Below are positions 6,008-8,265 of a stretch of 8,265 nt of DNA, piece after piece. The stretch spans positions 1-8,265 of the forward strand of contig JANWHL010000262.1 in NCBI GenBank assembly GCA_025450405.1, written 5' to 3'. A program made the position numbers and the translations under genes. The notes beneath the pieces are model-generated. The model ran no database searches. It saw only the letters and a list, made by a program, of their open reading frames with translations, and was not told the DNA's origin. Position 1 is the stretch's first letter, and the number at the start of each line of letters is the position of its first letter. This DNA is from Ktedonobacterales bacterium. Its GTDB lineage: Bacteria; Chloroflexota; Ktedonobacteria; Ktedonobacterales; JADMIN01.

Positions 6008-8265
6008 CGGCCAGGCCTTCGGTGATGGCGCCCTCCGGCGTGAGCGCGTCCCCGGCATCCTCGGCCACGCCGAATCTCGCGGCGCCCAGCGCCAGGCGCG
6101 CGCCCTCACGCGCCCGCGTGAACGGCGGCCACTCCGCCGCTGGCCCGATGCCCGCCGTGGCGCGCAGCCCCGTCACGGCCCCGGCGAGCCGCGCCGCACG
6201 CTCGTGATCTCCGGCGGCCGCGGCGACAATAGCGACCCCTTCCAGACACCAGGCCAGCGCCTCGGGGTTCGGCATCGCGCGATAGTGGTCCAGCGCGTCG
6301 CGGTAGAGCGCCCCCGCGCGCGCAAAGTCACGCTGCTCACAGGCCACGTGGCCCAGGCTCACCAGTCCGCTGGCGATCGCCCACGAGAAGTGGCGCTCCC
6401 TGGCCCACGCGAGCGATTCCTCCAAATAGCCCCGTGCCCGCTCGTAGTCGCCGCGCGCGCGGGCGAGGTTGCCCAGACTGCTGAGGACACGGCCGACCGC
6501 GCCGCGCTCCCCATCGGGGGAGGTCCGGTACTGTGCCAATCCCTCCTCCAGGAAGGCCATCGCGGCATCGAGGTCGCCGCGCGCCTCGGCCACATGTCCC
6601 AGCTCCGTCAGCATGTTGCCAGCGCCGGCCGTGTTGCCGTGGCGTTGGGCGAGATCAAGCCCCGCGCGTGCGAGTGTCTCCGCGCGGTCAAAGGCATGCC
6701 GGTCGAGCGCGTAGAGCACCAGGAAGTAGATGGCCATCACCCGGAGGGCCGGATCGATCGGTGACCCTCTACCAGACGCGCCGGCCGGAGCATCCGCGGC
6801 TCTGGCATCCGCGGGTCTGCCATCCACGGCCAGCAGCACCTCGAACCAGTGCTCGCCCTCGTCGAAAGCGCCCTGGGTGTACCAGAAGCGCCCCAACGCG
6901 ACCGCCAGGCGGAGCCCCAGCGCCGCTTCGCGCTGGTCGAGCGCCCAGGCGAGCGCCGCGCGAGCGTTGGGGAGCTCGATCCGCAGCTCGCGGTCGCGCG
7001 CGTCCTGGCCGGGGCCGAGCCACGCGAATTTGGCAGCCAGGTCGGCGTAGTACGCGGCGTGGCGGCGCGCGAGACGATTTGCCTCGCCACCCGCGCGCAG
7101 GCGCTCCAGCGCATATTCCCGGATCGTCTCGAGCATACCGAAGCGGGCCGCGCCGGGCACATCCGCGGGTGGGTCTCCGGGCGCATCCTCAGCCGTCAAC
7201 GCCTGAACCAGACTCTTCTCAACCAGACCGGCAAGGAGCACAAGCGCGCTGTCCTCGTTCGCGATGCCAGCGTCATCTTGGTCACCGGCGTTAGAGTCGC
7301 CTGGCCGCGCGGCCTGGTCCGGACCGCCACAGATGGCCGCGGCCGCCTCGACGGTCCACCCTCCCGTAAAGACAGCGAGCCGGCGGAAGAGCCACCGCTC
7401 CTCCGGAGTCAGCAGACCTTCGCTCCAGGCGATGGTGTCGCGGAGCGCGCGCTGGCGCTCAGGAGCATCGCGACGACCGCCCGCGAGGAGCTCCATGGGG
7501 TCGGAGAGCCGCTCCAGCAGCGCCCGGAGCGGTAGCACTCTAGCCCATACCGCCGCCAGCTCGATCGCCAGCGGTAGACCGTCGAGTCGCCGGCAGATCG
7601 CCTCCACCACCGCCAGGTCTTCGGGCCCGACCACCAGCGACGGCCGCACCGCGCGCGCCAGGCGGATGAAGAGCTCGGCGGCGGCCGGCAGGTCGAGCGG
7701 CGCGACGGGGTATTCGCGCTCGCCGGCGGTCCGCAGGGGCTCGCGGCTCGTCGCCAGCAGCTTGAGCCGGGGGCAGTCCGCGACCAATCGGGCGATCGCC
7801 GGCGCCGCGTCGATCACCTGCTCCACGTTGTCGAGCACCAGCAGCAGCTCGCGCCCGCGCAGGTAGTTCGACAACTGGGACGCGATCGATTCGCTCGGCG
7901 CCGGCCGCATACCGATAGCCACCGCAATCGTTTGCGGTACCATCGCCGGGTCGCGTACGTCGGCCAGCATGACCACGAAGACGCCGTCCTCAAAACGCTC
8001 CAGTGTGTCGCGCGCCACGTCAAGTGCCAAGCGCGTCTTGCCAACGCCGCCGGGGCCAGTGAGTGTGAGCGAACGCACGTCGGCGCGCCGCAGGAGGTCC
8101 GTCACGGCCCAGAGCGCGCGCTCGCGGCCCACGAGCGGCGTGAGCGGGAAGGGGAGATTGTGCGGTGGCCCGATGGGAACATCGGCCGCGGTATGCGCCT
8201 CAGTCGCCGGACGCGCGGCGGCCTCGAGCAGGGCGCGCTGGCGCGGGGGCAGCGCCAGCGCCTCG
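5991..8265 (-). CDS. STAND (NB-ARC-type) ATPase with TPR-like C-terminus, probable transcriptional regulator; 5' end beyond window
   Basis: The open frame covers 757 visible residues and continues past the right edge. The visible start EALALPPRQRALLEAAARP and the proline-rich linker before LPFPLTPLVGRE look like the region after an N-terminal XRE-type HTH in similar regulators; that HTH is not in view. The ATPase core shows Walker A GPGGVGKTR (8057-8031), Walker B LLLVLDNVEQ (about 7847-7818), LLATSREPL, and GLPLAIELAAVW. A winged-helix-like part follows (LRDTIAWSEGLLTPEERWLFRRLAVFTGGW). The C-terminal half has several TPR-like helical pairs (about 6730-6190; for instance GHVAEARGDLDAAMAFLEEGL). 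No C-terminal LuxR HTH is present; it ends AALSAR and TGA. Such STAND proteins are signal-gated switches, but the signal here is unknown. An in-frame GTG at 8132 is a poor start because the linker upstream is clearly coding. Confidence 0.9.
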   Translation of the reverse strand, partial: EALALPPRQRALLEAAARPATEAHTAADVPIGPPHNLPFPLTPLVGRERALWAVTDLLRRADVRSLTLTGPGGVGKTRLALDVARDTLERFEDGVFVVMLADVRDPAMVPQTIAVAIGMRPAPSESIASQLSNYLRGRELLLVLDNVEQVIDAAPAIARLVADCPRLKLLATSREPLRTAGEREYPVAPLDLPAAAELFIRLARAVRPSLVVGPEDLAVVEAICRRLDGLPLAIELAAVWARVLPLRALLERLSDPMELLAGGRRDAPERQRALRDTIAWSEGLLTPEERWLFRRLAVFTGGWTVEAAAAICGGPDQAARPGDSNAGDQDDAGIANEDSALVLLAGLVEKSLVQALTAEDAPGDPPADVPGAARFGMLETIREYALERLRAGGEANRLARRHAAYYADLAAKFAWLGPGQDARDRELRIELPNARAALAWALDQREAALGLRLAVALGRFWYTQGAFDEGEHWFEVLLAVDGRPADARAADAPAGASGRGSPIDPALRVMAIYFLVLYALDRHAFDRAETLARAGLDLAQRHGNTAGAGNMLTELGHVAEARGDLDAAMAFLEEGLAQYRTSPDGERGAVGRVLSSLGNLARARGDYERARGYLEESLAWARERHFSWAIASGLVSLGHVACEQRDFARAGALYRDALDHYRAMPNPEALAWCLEGVAIVAAAAGDHERAARLAGAVTGLRATAGIGPAAEWPPFTRAREGARLALGAARFGVAEDAGDALTPEGAITEGLAALSAR
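6791..6835. repeat. Short 15-bp tandem repeat inside the STAND gene
   Basis: Three 15-base units begin CATCCGCGG (6791), CATCCGCGG (6806) and CATCCACGG (6821). The first two match at 13 of 15 positions and the third is diverged. They encode a flexible Ala/Asp/Arg/Pro linker (DGRPADARAADAPAG) between the ATPase and TPR-like regions. CATCCGCGGGT appears again near 7162 in another linker. This is an in-frame expansion and probably structural only. Confidence 0.6.

Overview
This window is a GC-rich stretch of bacterial chromosome with six intact or edge-cut genes on the minus strand, one on the plus strand, and one interrupted gene at the left edge. No tRNA, rRNA, insertion sequence or CRISPR array is visible. 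The high GC content, strong AAGGAG-type ribosome binding sites, GTG starts and a large STAND ATPase regulator with a proline/alanine-rich linker suggest Chloroflexota (Thermomicrobia-like) or another high-GC group. That placement is inference from style, not from a marker gene.

Left part (1-744): a minus-strand Mrr-like restriction endonuclease domain runs off the left edge. It is broken by one in-frame TAG, although the reading frame on both sides is otherwise intact. A candidate promoter and a good ribosome binding site place its start at 472.

Middle left (729-2621): a two-gene minus-strand unit, a DoxX-like four-helix membrane protein followed by a stand-alone LUD-domain (LutC-like) protein, faces a divergent plus-strand TetR-family regulator. 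A 26-bp inverted repeat with perfect 8-bp arms lies at the predicted transcription start of the DoxX-LUD unit and is the best operator candidate for that TetR.

Middle right (2653-5885): a minus-strand series reads amtB (ammonium channel), an AraC-family regulator with a DUF6597-like N-terminus, a VOC/PhnB-like protein, and a short HTH_42/AlkZ-like winged-helix protein. The amtB stop and araC start overlap by four bases (ATGA), so the regulator is probably translationally coupled to the transporter. A candidate sigma70-type promoter precedes amtB, and no glnK is present beside it.

Right part (5964-8265): a large STAND/NB-ARC ATPase with TPR-like repeats fills the rest and continues off the right edge. 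Its visible N-terminal linker resembles the segment that follows an XRE-type HTH in similar regulators. Its 3' end lies in a four-copy, 11-bp direct repeat that is also upstream of the amtB promoter.

Overall this looks like ordinary accessory chromosome rich in regulators. The points most worth a second look are the 11-bp repeat array, the amtB-araC overlap, the TetR operator candidate and the stop-interrupted Mrr gene. I see no convincing evidence for a wholly new biological system.
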